Shown here piece after piece: positions 34,028 through 42,934 of a stretch of DNA of 64,000 nucleotides. Position numbers and translations under genes: made by a program. Position 1 is the stretch's first letter, and each line of letters starts with the position of its first letter. The DNA comes from Tamilnaduibacter salinus (GTDB taxonomy: Bacteria > Pseudomonadota > Gammaproteobacteria > Pseudomonadales > Oleiphilaceae), in assembly GCF_003096655.1 (NCBI RefSeq), contig NZ_QEKQ01000001.1, forward strand, positions 496,001-560,000, written 5' to 3'. The notes beneath the pieces were generated by a model that was not told the origin of the DNA, searched no databases, and saw nothing but the letters and a program-made list of their open reading frames with translations.

Positions 34028-34666
34028 ATGTCACATCCGCTGTTACAGGTCAGTGGGCTTGCCTGCGAACGGGGCGACCGCTTGCTGTTTGCCGACCTGT
34101 CCCTGTCCGTGGCGCCGGGCACGCTGCTGCGGGTGGAAGGGCCCAATGGGGCCGGGAAAACCACCCTGTTGCGCATCCTGTCCGGGCTGCACGATTTCTA
34201 TGACGGCGATGTCCGATGGTGTGGTGAGCCCGTTCGGCGTGTTCGCGATCATTTTCTGCGCAACCTGCTTTACCTTGGGCACCGTCCCGGGATCAAACCA
34301 CGGCTGACGCCGATGGAGAACCTTCGGAGCCTTGTCAGCGGCGCCAATGTGGGAGACGAGCGACTGGAATGGGCGCTGGATGAAGTCGGGTTGCTGCCGT
34401 TTGCCCATACCCTCTGCGATCGGCTGTCGGCCGGGCAGCAGCGGCGCGTTGCACTGGCGCGGCTGTACCTGTCCGATCATGCCCTGTGGATTCTCGATGA
34501 GGCCTTTACGGCCATCGATCGTGACGGGGTGGCGGCTCTGGAATCGTTACTGGCGGCGCGCGCCCGTGCGGGCGGGGCGATTATTCTCACGACTCACCAT
34601 CCACTGGCCCTGGCCGATGTGACAACGCTGACCCTGACGGGCGCCGAACAGGAGCTGGCATCATGA
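34028..34666 (+). CDS. ccmA: Haem exporter ATP-binding subunit CcmA
   Basis: CcmA is the ABC ATPase that, with CcmB, drives release of holo-CcmE from CcmC/D. In 212 residues: Walker A GPNGAGKTTLLRIL, signature LSAGQQRRVALARL and Walker B LWILDEAFTAID. ATG 34028 follows AGGGG and gives the normal size; the open frame back to 33986 lacks a good ribosome binding site. First gene of a complete ccmABCDEFGHI operon. The stop overlaps ccmB (ATGA). Confidence 0.96.
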   Translation: MSHPLLQVSGLACERGDRLLFADLSLSVAPGTLLRVEGPNGAGKTTLLRILSGLHDFYDGDVRWCGEPVRRVRDHFLRNLLYLGHRPGIKPRLTPMENLRSLVSGANVGDERLEWALDEVGLLPFAHTLCDRLSAGQQRRVALARLYLSDHALWILDEAFTAIDRDGVAALESLLAARARAGGAIILTTHHPLALADVTTLTLTGAEQELAS

Positions 34667-35391
34667 CCGCGATGGCTCCCAGGCCCCGTTTCATCGCCGC
34701 CGACACGCCGCTGCCACTGGGGCGCGCGATGGTCGCGATCTTCGCGCGAGACGTGCGGGCGGGTCTGCGACAGCGTCAGGACCTGCTCAACCCGGTGGTG
34801 TTTTTCGTCATGGTCGTGGCGCTGTTCCCACTGGGCGTGAGTCCGGAGTCCGGCTTTCTGAGACAGGCCGGTCCCGGCATCCTCTGGGTAGCCGCCTTGT
34901 TGTCCACGCTGCTGTCGCTGGATCACCTGTTCCGGCATGACCACGATCAGGGCGTACTTGACCAGATGCTGCTGCAACCCCAGCCACTGTATCTACTCGT
35001 ATTGGCAAAGGTGTCGGCGCACTGGATGCTGACGGGGCTACCGCTGGTGCTGATAAGCCCCCTTCTGGGCCTGATGCTGCAACTGGAGGGGAACTCTCTC
35101 TGGGCACTCTGTCTAACGCTGCTGCTGGGTACGCCCGTTCTCAGTTTCATCGGTGCGATTGGCGCGGCGTTGACGCTGGGGTTGCGTTCAGCGGGGGTTC
35201 TCTTGTCCCTGCTTGTGATTCCACTGTACATTCCGGTCCTGATTTTCGGGACCGGTACCGTCATGAGCCTCTCTGAGGGGCTGCCGGTCAGTGGTCATTT
35301 CGCGCTTCTGGGGGCCATGCTGGTGCTGGCGGTATTGCTGGCTCCCCTGGCCGTGGCAGGGGCGCTGAGAATCAGCGTCTCGAACGGGTAA
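34663..35391 (+). CDS. ccmB: Haem exporter membrane subunit CcmB
   Basis: A 242-residue protein with six hydrophobic helices. Family blocks include [34 protein letters not shown] and [13 protein letters not shown]. coli CcmB has 220 residues; the extra length is an N-terminal polar stretch, so a later start (for example ATG 34672) is possible. It forms the CcmA2-B complex with the neighbouring products. Confidence 0.94.
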   Translation: MTAMAPRPRFIAADTPLPLGRAMVAIFARDVRAGLRQRQDLLNPVVFFVMVVALFPLGVSPESGFLRQAGPGILWVAALLSTLLSLDHLFRHDHDQGVLDQMLLQPQPLYLLVLAKVSAHWMLTGLPLVLISPLLGLMLQLEGNSLWALCLTLLLGTPVLSFIGAIGAALTLGLRSAGVLLSLLVIPLYIPVLIFGTGTVMSLSEGLPVSGHFALLGAMLVLAVLLAPLAVAGALRISVSNG

Positions 35392-35407
35392 TCGGGAGCC
35401 TTTGAGG

Positions 35408-36151
35408 ATGTGGCGTGTGTTTCACAAGCTGGGATCGCCGAAGTGGTTTTTCGGCATCGCCAGTCGTCTGATGCCCTGGTTGCTGGCTGCGGGTCTGTGC
35501 CTGCTTCTGGCGGGCCTGGTCTGGGGGCTGTTGTTCGCGCCTGCGGATTTCCGGCAGGGGGACTCCTACCGGATCATTTTCATTCATGTCCCGACGGCCA
35601 TGCTGGCTCAGTCGGTGTACATCATGATGGCGGTGGCTGGCGTGGTGACGCTCGTCTGGCGTATGAAGCTGGCCGATGTCTTCGTCCGGTCGGTGGCGCC
35701 CGTTGGCCTGGCGCTGACGTTCCTGGCGCTGTTCACTGGCGCGGTCTGGGGCAAGCCAACATGGGGCACTTGGTGGGTCTGGGATGCCCGGCTGACCTCG
35801 ATGCTCGTGCTGTTGTTCCTGTACGCCGGCGCGGTCGCACTGGCCAAGGCCATCGAGGATGAGAAACTGGCGGCCCGCGCGGTGGCCATCCTGGTCGTGG
35901 TGGGGGTCATCAATATCCCCATCATCAAGTATTCGGTGGAGTGGTGGAACACGCTTCACCAGCCGGCCACGTTCAAGCTGACGGAAAAGCCGACGATGCC
36001 GGCGGAGATGTGGATGCCCCTGCTGCTGTCCGTGCTGGGCCTCTATCTGTTGTTTGGATGGCTGGCCTGCCTGCGGATGCAGACGGCCATCCTTCTGCGC
36101 GAGCGTCGGACCCGCTGGGTCCGCGAGTGGATCGAACCGGTAACGAGGTAG
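35408..36151 (+). CDS. ccmC: Haem lyase/handler CcmC
   Basis: CcmC attaches haem to CcmE in the periplasm. In 247 residues it has six membrane helices, the tryptophan-rich WWD motif [13 protein letters not shown] and the flanking haem-ligand histidines (in [10 protein letters not shown] and [11 protein letters not shown]). It aligns along its whole length with E. coli CcmC. ATG 35408 gives the family start [11 protein letters not shown] 35402 is less likely. It is followed by ccmD after 7 bases. Confidence 0.96.
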   Translation: MWRVFHKLGSPKWFFGIASRLMPWLLAAGLCLLLAGLVWGLLFAPADFRQGDSYRIIFIHVPTAMLAQSVYIMMAVAGVVTLVWRMKLADVFVRSVAPVGLALTFLALFTGAVWGKPTWGTWWVWDARLTSMLVLLFLYAGAVALAKAIEDEKLAARAVAILVVVGVINIPIIKYSVEWWNTLHQPATFKLTEKPTMPAEMWMPLLLSVLGLYLLFGWLACLRMQTAILLRERRTRWVREWIEPVTR

Positions 36152-36158
36152 CCGACGT

Positions 36159-36371
36159 ATGGCCTTTGAATCCATAAACGCATTGCTGGCGATGGGAGGG
36201 CATGGGCCCTACGTCTGGACGAGTTACGGAGCGTTCCTGCTTGTCCTGTCCGCGCTGGTGATCTGGTCCGTGTGGCAGCGTCGGTTGGTGATTGAGCAGG
36301 CGCGCTGGCATCAGCGGGTTGCCCGTGTTCAGCAGCAGAAGGCCGCAGGCCGACAGGAGTTTTCGAACTGA
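36159..36371 (+). CDS. ccmD: Haem exporter protein CcmD
   Basis: A 70-residue small membrane protein with the family pattern: an N-terminal [18 protein letters not shown], one membrane helix, and a positively charged C-terminal helix. CcmD holds the CcmC-CcmE-CcmAB complex together. The stop overlaps the ccmE start (TGATG). Confidence 0.92.
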   Translation: MAFESINALLAMGGHGPYVWTSYGAFLLVLSALVIWSVWQRRLVIEQARWHQRVARVQQQKAAGRQEFSN

Positions 36372-36814
36372 TGCACCCTCAGCGTAAGCGTCGCCTGACG
36401 ATCATTCTGGTCCTGGTTGCCGGCCTCGGTGTCGCCGTTGCCCTGGTGACTTATGCGTTCCGCCAGAACATCAATCTGTTTTATGACCCCAGCCAGATTG
36501 CAGCGGGCGAAGCCCCTGTGGATGTGCGCATCCGTGCCGGCGGCATGGTGGAAGAGGGCAGTGTTGAACGGGACCCGGACAGCCTGGACGTGGCGTTTCG
36601 CGTGACCGATTTCGATCAGTCCGTCACGGTCCGCTACACCGGCATTTTGCCGGACCTGTTTGCCGAGGGGCAGGGCGTGGTGGCCATGGGCCGTGTCAAC
36701 GAAGACGGCGTTCTGGTGGCGGACCAGGTGCTGGCCAAGCACGATGAAGAGTACATGCCACCGGAGGTGGCCGATTCCCTCAAGCAATCGAAGTCCGGTG
36801 ACGCGTCCATGTAG
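36371..36814 (+). CDS. ccmE: Haem chaperone CcmE
   Basis: CcmE binds haem covalently through a histidine and carries it to CcmF. In 147 residues: an N-terminal membrane anchor (about 9-27), a beta-barrel domain with [14 protein letters not shown] and [16 protein letters not shown], and the haem-binding [10 protein letters not shown] (His with the Tyr four residues on). The length is normal. Confidence 0.96.
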   Translation: MHPQRKRRLTIILVLVAGLGVAVALVTYAFRQNINLFYDPSQIAAGEAPVDVRIRAGGMVEEGSVERDPDSLDVAFRVTDFDQSVTVRYTGILPDLFAEGQGVVAMGRVNEDGVLVADQVLAKHDEEYMPPEVADSLKQSKSGDASM

Positions 36815-36843
36815 GCGCTCCGGAGCGTCGTCTGGAGTATCCA

Positions 36844-38850
36844 ATGGTTCCTGAGTTTGGACATTTCGCGCTGATTCTTGCCCTGGCTTTGGCGGTGCTG
36901 CTCTCGAGTGTGCCGCTCGCCGGAGCCCTGACGGGCCGCTCGGCGCTGCAGGGGTTTGCGCGCCCACTGGCGACGGGGCAGTTTGTGTTCATCGCCATTG
37001 CGTTCATGGCACTGACCCGAGCGTTTCTGCTTGATGACTTCTCGGTGGCGTACGTCGCCAATAACAGCAACAGCCTCTTGCCCTGGTATTACAAGTTCAG
37101 TGCGGTCTGGGGCGGTCACGAGGGGTCGCTTCTGCTCTGGATTCTGGTTCTTTCGGGCTGGACGCTGGCGGTGGCGATATTCAGCCGGCGGCTGCCAGCG
37201 GACCTGCTGGCCCAGGTGCTGTCGGTCATGGGGATGGTGAATGTCGGGTTCCTGCTGTTCATCCTGCTCACGTCGAACCCTTTTGAGCGACTGCTGCCGA
37301 ATGTGCCGGCGGACGGAACGGACCTGAATCCTTTGCTTCAGGACGTTGGGCTGATCATCCATCCGCCGATGCTGTACATGGGGTATGTGGGGTTCTCGGT
37401 GGCGTTTGCGTTTGCCATTGCCGCCTTGATGCGGGGCCGACTGGACTCGGCCTGGGCTCGCTGGACCCGGCCCTGGACGACGGTGGCTTGGTGTTTTCTC
37501 TCACTCGGGATTGCGTTGGGAAGCTGGTGGGCCTACTACGAGCTCGGCTGGGGTGGCTGGTGGTTTTGGGATCCGGTCGAGAATGCTTCGTTCCTGCCCT
37601 GGCTGGCCGGCACCGCGCTCATGCATTCGCTGGCGGTGACCGAAAAGCGTGGCGTCTTCAAGAGCTGGACGGTTCTTCTCGCCATCCTGACGTTCTCTCT
37701 GAGCCTTCTCGGAACCTTCCTGGTCCGTTCCGGGGTACTGACGTCGGTGCATGCCTTCGCCTCGGATCCGACCCGGGGCCAGTTCATCCTGGCGCTACTG
37801 GGCATTACGATCGTTGCCTCACTGACCCTGTATGGATTCCGGGCGCCGGCCGTCCACACTCGCGTCCGCTATGGTGCGCTGTCGCGGGAAGTTTTCCTGC
37901 TGATGAACAACGTCTTGCTGATGGCCGCGATGCTTGTGGTTCTGGTGGGTACACTGTATCCGCTGGTTCTGGACTATCTTGGCGGTGGCACGTTGTCGGT
38001 GGGCGAACCGTACTTCAACCTGACGTTCAGCCCGCTGGCTGTGGCGGTGGCGTTGATGCTGGGAGCGGGCGTCTTTTCGCGCTGGAAGCGGACCGATGGC
38101 GGCTGGCTCGGACGACAGTTGCTATGGCCTGCCGCCGTGAGCCTGTTGATCGCCGTTATCGTGCCGCTCTGGCTGGGTGGGTTTGAGCCCTGGGCCTTCG
38201 TGGGCTGCTTTGCCGCGTCGTGGGTACTGGTGGCGACCGTCCGGGATATCTGGGGCAAATCGGCCTCCCGGCATGGTCGCATGCACGGCCTGCGCCGGTT
38301 GACCCGCAGCTACTACGGCATGGTGTTTGGCCATCTGGGGATGGCGGTCGTCATGGCCGGCGCGACGGTGGTCAGCAATTACGGCGTCGAGCGCGATGTC
38401 CGTATGACACCGGGCGACCAGGCGCGGATCGGCGATCTCACGTTCCGGTTTGAGTCAATCGGAGACCGGGAAGGGCCGAACTACACCGCCCAACAGGGCG
38501 TCTTTGAGGTGCGTGAGGAGGGACGCCTGGTCACGACGCTGTATCCCGAGAAGCGAATTTATAACGTTCAGCGTAGTGTCATGACGGAAGCGGGCATCGA
38601 CGCCGGACTGTTCCGGGATCTGTTCGTTGCGCTGGGTGAGCCTGTCAACGGTGCCAGCGCCTGGGCCGTTCGGATCCAGCACAAGCCGCTGGTGCGCTGG
38701 CTCTGGCTGGGGGCGATTTTCATGGCGTTCGGTGGTGGGCTGGCCATCAGCGACAAGCGGTACCGGTTGCGACGTCGTGAGCGCAAAGAGACTGATCGTC
38801 AGAACGCCTCTGGCGTTGGCGAGCCGGCGGCCGAAGGAGGTCCGGGCTGA
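36844..38850 (+). CDS. ccmF: Cytochrome c haem lyase CcmF
   Basis: CcmF takes haem from CcmE and ligates it to apocytochrome with CcmH/I. In 668 residues there are about 14-15 membrane helices, the WWD domain with WGGWWFWDPVENASFLPW, the early block KFSAVWGGHEGSLLLW, and a large periplasmic loop before the final helix. Its length matches the family (about 640-665). The stop overlaps the ccmG ATG (TGATG). Confidence 0.97.
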   Translation: MVPEFGHFALILALALAVLLSSVPLAGALTGRSALQGFARPLATGQFVFIAIAFMALTRAFLLDDFSVAYVANNSNSLLPWYYKFSAVWGGHEGSLLLWILVLSGWTLAVAIFSRRLPADLLAQVLSVMGMVNVGFLLFILLTSNPFERLLPNVPADGTDLNPLLQDVGLIIHPPMLYMGYVGFSVAFAFAIAALMRGRLDSAWARWTRPWTTVAWCFLSLGIALGSWWAYYELGWGGWWFWDPVENASFLPWLAGTALMHSLAVTEKRGVFKSWTVLLAILTFSLSLLGTFLVRSGVLTSVHAFASDPTRGQFILALLGITIVASLTLYGFRAPAVHTRVRYGALSREVFLLMNNVLLMAAMLVVLVGTLYPLVLDYLGGGTLSVGEPYFNLTFSPLAVAVALMLGAGVFSRWKRTDGGWLGRQLLWPAAVSLLIAVIVPLWLGGFEPWAFVGCFAASWVLVATVRDIWGKSASRHGRMHGLRRLTRSYYGMVFGHLGMAVVMAGATVVSNYGVERDVRMTPGDQARIGDLTFRFESIGDREGPNYTAQQGVFEVREEGRLVTTLYPEKRIYNVQRSVMTEAGIDAGLFRDLFVALGEPVNGASAWAVRIQHKPLVRWLWLGAIFMAFGGGLAISDKRYRLRRRERKETDRQNASGVGEPAAEGGPG

Positions 38851-39386
38851 TGCGACGCCTGTATCTGTTCATCCCGCTGGCGCTGGCTGTCGCTCTGGGG
38901 GTGGTGCTGGCCTCTGGAATTGGTCGTGACACGAGCAGCCTTGATTCGGCATTGATCGGCGAGCCCGTGCCCGCCTTTGAACTGGCGACCCTGTCGGACC
39001 CGGACGGTGCCCGCACGCCGGACGTGTTTCGTGGCCAGACACAGTTGCTCAACGTCTGGGGCACCTGGTGTCCCTCCTGTCGGGTCGAACATCCAGAGTT
39101 GATGCGTTTGGCCGACGAAAAGGGCATTCCGATCGTTGGACTGAACTACAAGGACAACCGGGATGCGGCACTGAAATGGCTGGAAGAGCGTGGCGATCCG
39201 TACTCGGTGACGCTGTTTGACCCGCAGGGCGCATTTGGATTTGATCTTGGCGTCTACGGCGCGCCGGAGACGTACATCATTGATGCCGAGGGTATCGTCC
39301 GGTATCGCCATGTGGGTGTGGTGAACGAACAGGTCTGGCGCGAGACTCTGGCGCCGGTGTTTGAGCAATACCGGCAGGAGGGGTGA
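38850..39386 (+). CDS. ccmG: Thiol:disulfide interchange protein CcmG/DsbE
   Basis: A membrane-anchored thioredoxin-like reductant for the apocytochrome CxxCH cysteines. In 178 residues: an N-terminal anchor (about 5-24), the thioredoxin active site WCPSC in WGTWCPSCRVEH, and the DsbE signature YGAPETYIIDAEG. Overlaps ccmF and ccmH by single bases. Confidence 0.96.
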   Translation: MRRLYLFIPLALAVALGVVLASGIGRDTSSLDSALIGEPVPAFELATLSDPDGARTPDVFRGQTQLLNVWGTWCPSCRVEHPELMRLADEKGIPIVGLNYKDNRDAALKWLEERGDPYSVTLFDPQGAFGFDLGVYGAPETYIIDAEGIVRYRHVGVVNEQVWRETLAPVFEQYRQEG

Positions 39387-39853
39387 TGCGGGCATTCTGC
39401 CTATTGGCGCTGTTATTGGTGACCCTGAACGCCGCGGCGACCAGCGCGACATACCAGTTCGAATCCGAGGCGGACCGGGAGCGGTTCCGGACGTTGACCA
39501 GCGAGCTGCGCTGTCCCAAGTGCCAGAACCAGGCGATCGCCGACTCGAACGCGCCCATTGCCAGTGATATGCGCGAGCAGGTTCACCGCATGGTGGTCGA
39601 GGGTCGCTCAAACGACGCGATCATGGAAGCGATGGTTTCCCGCTTCGGTGAGTTCGTTCGCTACCGCCCGCAGGTGGAGCCCCGAACGTGGCTGCTCTGG
39701 CTGACACCTCTCATTGCCGTTGGCGTCGGCCTGATTGTGATCGGCGTGCTGCTGATTCGATCGAGTCGGCGTTCCCCGGAATCCTCGGTCCTGTCGGAAG
39801 AGGATCGACAGCGCGCTGATGCGCTGCTCAACGGATCGCCCCGCGATGACTGA
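39386..39853 (+). CDS. ccmH: Cytochrome c maturation thiol protein CcmH
   Basis: A 155-residue protein with a signal peptide (about 1-20), the redox motif in ELRCPKCQNQAIADSNAPIA, a three-helix periplasmic domain and a C-terminal membrane helix (LLWLTPLIAVGVGLIVIGV). This is the short CcmH type; the TPR part is encoded separately by ccmI, as in Pseudomonas rather than E. coli. ATG 39386 overlaps the ccmG stop and follows AGGAGGGG. Confidence 0.95.
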   Translation: MRAFCLLALLLVTLNAAATSATYQFESEADRERFRTLTSELRCPKCQNQAIADSNAPIASDMREQVHRMVVEGRSNDAIMEAMVSRFGEFVRYRPQVEPRTWLLWLTPLIAVGVGLIVIGVLLIRSSRRSPESSVLSEEDRQRADALLNGSPRDD

Positions 39854-39916
39854 CGGTGACAGGCCGACGCCCTCGCCAGCGGCGACGTCGACACGTTTTA
39901 TTGAGACGGATACTGA

Positions 39917-41182
39917 ATGACCACTGAATTCTGGATTGGACTGACCGCAATGATCGGCCTGGCGCTGGTGTTCGTGCTCGCGCCTGTGATGTTCTACAAA
40001 CGCCCCACTCAGGACGGAACCTCGACGCGGGAGCAGAATCTGGCGGCGTATCGCAGCCGGTTGATGGAACTGGATGAGGATTACCACGCAGGCCGGATCG
40101 ATGGCGCAACCTGGCAGCAGATGAAGGACGAGCTGGCCGGGTCGCTCCTTGATGATGTGGGCGAGAACGCAGCGCCCCGCCATGATGCGGGTCGACGCCC
40201 GGCAGTAGTCGTTGGGTTGGTGGCTCTGATTCTCATCCCGGCGGTGTCGATCGGGCTGTACCAGGACTGGGGCGCACTGTCGGACCTGGAGCAGTACCGC
40301 ACCATGCAGGCGATGGATGATAGTGGCGGCAATCGGGTTCAGCGAATGACCGATCTGGCCGGCCAACTGCGCGATCGACTCACGGACAGCCCGGACAATC
40401 CGCGGGGCTGGGCCATGCTGGGCCGGACCTATATGACGCTGGAACGATACCAGGACGCCGCCTGGGCGTTCCGTCAGTTGGCCGGGCATGTTCAGGACGG
40501 GACCGAGCGGGCGGCGACCGCCTGGGGGCTGGCGGCGCAGGCGGAGTATTTCGTGAGCCGGGGAACCCTGAGCGATCGCGTTCAAAGCGCCATCAAAAAG
40601 GCCCGGGAACGCAACCCCGATGAAGTGAATGCGCTGGGTGTCCTGGGCGTTCATGCCTTCAGTCAGGAAGCCTACCGCGAGGCGCTGGGGTATTGGGAGC
40701 GGATTCTTGAGGTGGCGCCGGATCATCCTCGGGTCGCCTCGATCCGCGACGGCGTGGCGGAAGCGTACCGACGGCTTGGGGAGCCGGTCCCGGAATCGGT
40801 CCGCTCGGCGATGGCCGACGACGGCGGCGCGTTCGTGACCGTGCGGGTCTCTCTGGCCGACCGTCTCCAGGGTGAAGTGCCTCCGGAGACAGCACTGTTC
40901 GTCTTTGCAAAAGCGGCCGGCGGGGCCCCCATGCCACTGGCGGCCGCACGGTTGAAGGCGTCCCAGTTGCCGACGACCATCCGTCTGGACGACAGCATGG
41001 CGATGACGGAGTCGCGAAGCCTCTCGGATGCCGACCGGGTGATGGTGACCGCCCGGTTGTCACGCAGTGGCGAGGTTCAACCGCAGTCCGGCGACTGGCA
41101 GGGGCAGCTGTTGCAGCCGGTGACACTCTCCGACTATCAGGGCCAGCCGCTGGCGTTGACCATCGATCGGGTCATTCCCTGA
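39917..41182 (+). CDS. ccmI: Cytochrome c maturation chaperone CcmI
   Basis: CcmI binds apocytochrome C-termini and delivers them to CcmF/H. In 421 residues: two N-terminal membrane helices (about 7-25 and 95-115), a TPR region (about 150-280, PRGWAMLGRTYMTLERYQDA and later repeats), and a C-terminal beta-rich domain (TVRVSLADRLQ, LFVFAKAAGGAPMPLAA). The stop directly abuts the stop of batD on the other strand, with no intervening base. Confidence 0.94.
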   Translation: MTTEFWIGLTAMIGLALVFVLAPVMFYKRPTQDGTSTREQNLAAYRSRLMELDEDYHAGRIDGATWQQMKDELAGSLLDDVGENAAPRHDAGRRPAVVVGLVALILIPAVSIGLYQDWGALSDLEQYRTMQAMDDSGGNRVQRMTDLAGQLRDRLTDSPDNPRGWAMLGRTYMTLERYQDAAWAFRQLAGHVQDGTERAATAWGLAAQAEYFVSRGTLSDRVQSAIKKARERNPDEVNALGVLGVHAFSQEAYREALGYWERILEVAPDHPRVASIRDGVAEAYRRLGEPVPESVRSAMADDGGAFVTVRVSLADRLQGEVPPETALFVFAKAAGGAPMPLAAARLKASQLPTTIRLDDSMAMTESRSLSDADRVMVTARLSRSGEVQPQSGDWQGQLLQPVTLSDYQGQPLALTIDRVIP

Positions 41183-42934
41183 TCAGAGGTTTCCCAGCCG
41201 TTGTGGGTAAAGCGGGGGCAGACTGTCGTCACTGTCCTCCTGTGAGGGCGCCGTCTCCCTGAGACGGCGCAGGGCATCCACCAGAGGCTCCGGAGACCAG
41301 CCCGCATCAACCCGCTCGCTGTACAGATGCTCCTGTAGCTGACGGATGGCATGCTCAAGGCTTGGGTCGTCGTGCACGGCCAGCAGGTCGCTTACCGAGT
41401 GCAGGTCGTCACGACCAAAGCGCACACAGGCCCAGGCGGGTAGTAGCTGTAGAGTATTCCCATCGCCCCGTCGGGCGTGTGCCAGCAGTTCCCGGAATAG
41501 GGCCCGCTCGTCATCGGGGCGTGCCGGGCGCGCCTCCGGCCCGGTATGATCGCGGTTGCGCCACCACCATAATGCCAGTGTCATGCACCAGAGCGCGCCG
41601 AGAACCAGGGCGATCCAGAACCAGACGCTTCCCGATTCACGGTTGCCCGGCTCGCTGGCCGGTGGCTCGGAGCTGGGCTGTTCCGTGGATGGCGCGGGGT
41701 CTCCTCCGCTGTCGCCCCTTGTCGGAGCGGTCGCTGCCGCCTGATCGTCCGCCGCTTTGATCGTGATGGTGCGGGCCGGGATCACGGCTTCCCGCTGGCG
41801 GTCATTGACGGTATCCCACCATGGAATGCGGATCTCCGGAATGCGGACGGTGCCGGGCTCGACGGCGACCAGCGTGGTTTTTTCGGTGCGGCTCGAGGTC
41901 ACCGTGCGGTCGTTGACATCGGCGGTCGTATCCGGCTGTTCCGGGTAGCTGCGAAGCGCCTCGGGGTAGGACGGCTCAATCGGTGGCAGTGCTGAACCCA
42001 GTAGCCCCAGCGCGTCAATTGTCACCGTTCGCTCGATATTGTCGCCGACCTGGACCGTCTGACGGGCATTGTCCCATTGTTGTGAGATTTCCAGGCTGGT
42101 TGCCGGTAGCCACACCCGACCGCTGAACCCATCCGGTTTGCCGGAGACGGGTACGGTCACTTTGTCCGCCCGCTCTCTCAGGAACTGCAGTCCCTGATCC
42201 GCGTTGCGAACCCGGCCCCGGAAGCGGATGTCACTGAGAGTGATCGCGTCGGTGGTCTGGGGGTAGATGACATAGCGACGCTCCACCACCCGATAGCGCT
42301 CACCGTGGCGGACGCGCTCATACTCGCGTTGCTTGCCCATTTTCTCCATGAGCACGTTGGCGAGTTCCGGTTCGCTGAGTTCGCCGCGGATGAGATTGCC
42401 GCGATAATAGAGGCGGAGAGTCACCACCAGCTGTTCCTGAACATACACGGCATCCTTGTCGGTCGTCACTTCCAGAATCGCGCTGGGCGCCTCCCCCTGC
42501 TGCGGTGGCGCATTGCCGGACTGCACGGTGATGCTCAGGGGATCGGACTGGGCATCCTTGAAGGGGAGGGCCGGGATGGAGAGAGTGCCGGTGCGCTTGG
42601 GGGCGAGCTGATAGGTCCACGTGATGGTCGCCTCACTCTCGCCATTAACGGTGCGCAGGCTGTACTTCTGGTGGCGGTCCATGATCTCGAAGTTATCCTG
42701 TAGCGCGGTAATATCCGGCTCCGGGAGATCCATGTCGGACAGATTCAGAAGCTGGCTGATGTCCATGGAGAAGGGCATGGTGCCGGTCAGCGTCAGCTTC
42801 AGGGTTTCGTTCTCGTACAGGGTATCGCGATCCACCCGGGCTTCCAGGGACGCGCCATCGGCGAGGGCCGGCAGGCACAACAACAGCCAGGCAAGGCCCA
42901 GCCAGGCGGTGAGGCGTCCTGTGTTGCTTACCAT
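41183..42934 (-). CDS. batD: BatD family protein (oxygen tolerance)
   Basis: A 583-residue periplasmic-facing protein: signal peptide (about 1-26), several beta-rich BatD modules (ARVDRDTLYENETLKLTLTG, YVQEQLVVTLRLYYRG), one C-terminal membrane helix (SVWFWIALVLGALWCMTLAL), and a short cytoplasmic tail. It is the last gene of the moxR-bat operon. Bat proteins were linked to oxygen or envelope stress in Bacteroides and other bacteria, but their biochemical role is not settled. It overlaps the preceding gene by 7 bases. Confidence 0.88.
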   Translation of the reverse strand: MVSNTGRLTAWLGLAWLLLCLPALADGASLEARVDRDTLYENETLKLTLTGTMPFSMDISQLLNLSDMDLPEPDITALQDNFEIMDRHQKYSLRTVNGESEATITWTYQLAPKRTGTLSIPALPFKDAQSDPLSITVQSGNAPPQQGEAPSAILEVTTDKDAVYVQEQLVVTLRLYYRGNLIRGELSEPELANVLMEKMGKQREYERVRHGERYRVVERRYVIYPQTTDAITLSDIRFRGRVRNADQGLQFLRERADKVTVPVSGKPDGFSGRVWLPATSLEISQQWDNARQTVQVGDNIERTVTIDALGLLGSALPPIEPSYPEALRSYPEQPDTTADVNDRTVTSSRTEKTTLVAVEPGTVRIPEIRIPWWDTVNDRQREAVIPARTITIKAADDQAAATAPTRGDSGGDPAPSTEQPSSEPPASEPGNRESGSVWFWIALVLGALWCMTLALWWWRNRDHTGPEARPARPDDERALFRELLAHARRGDGNTLQLLPAWACVRFGRDDLHSVSDLLAVHDDPSLEHAIRQLQEHLYSERVDAGWSPEPLVDALRRLRETAPSQEDSDDSLPPLYPQRLGNL

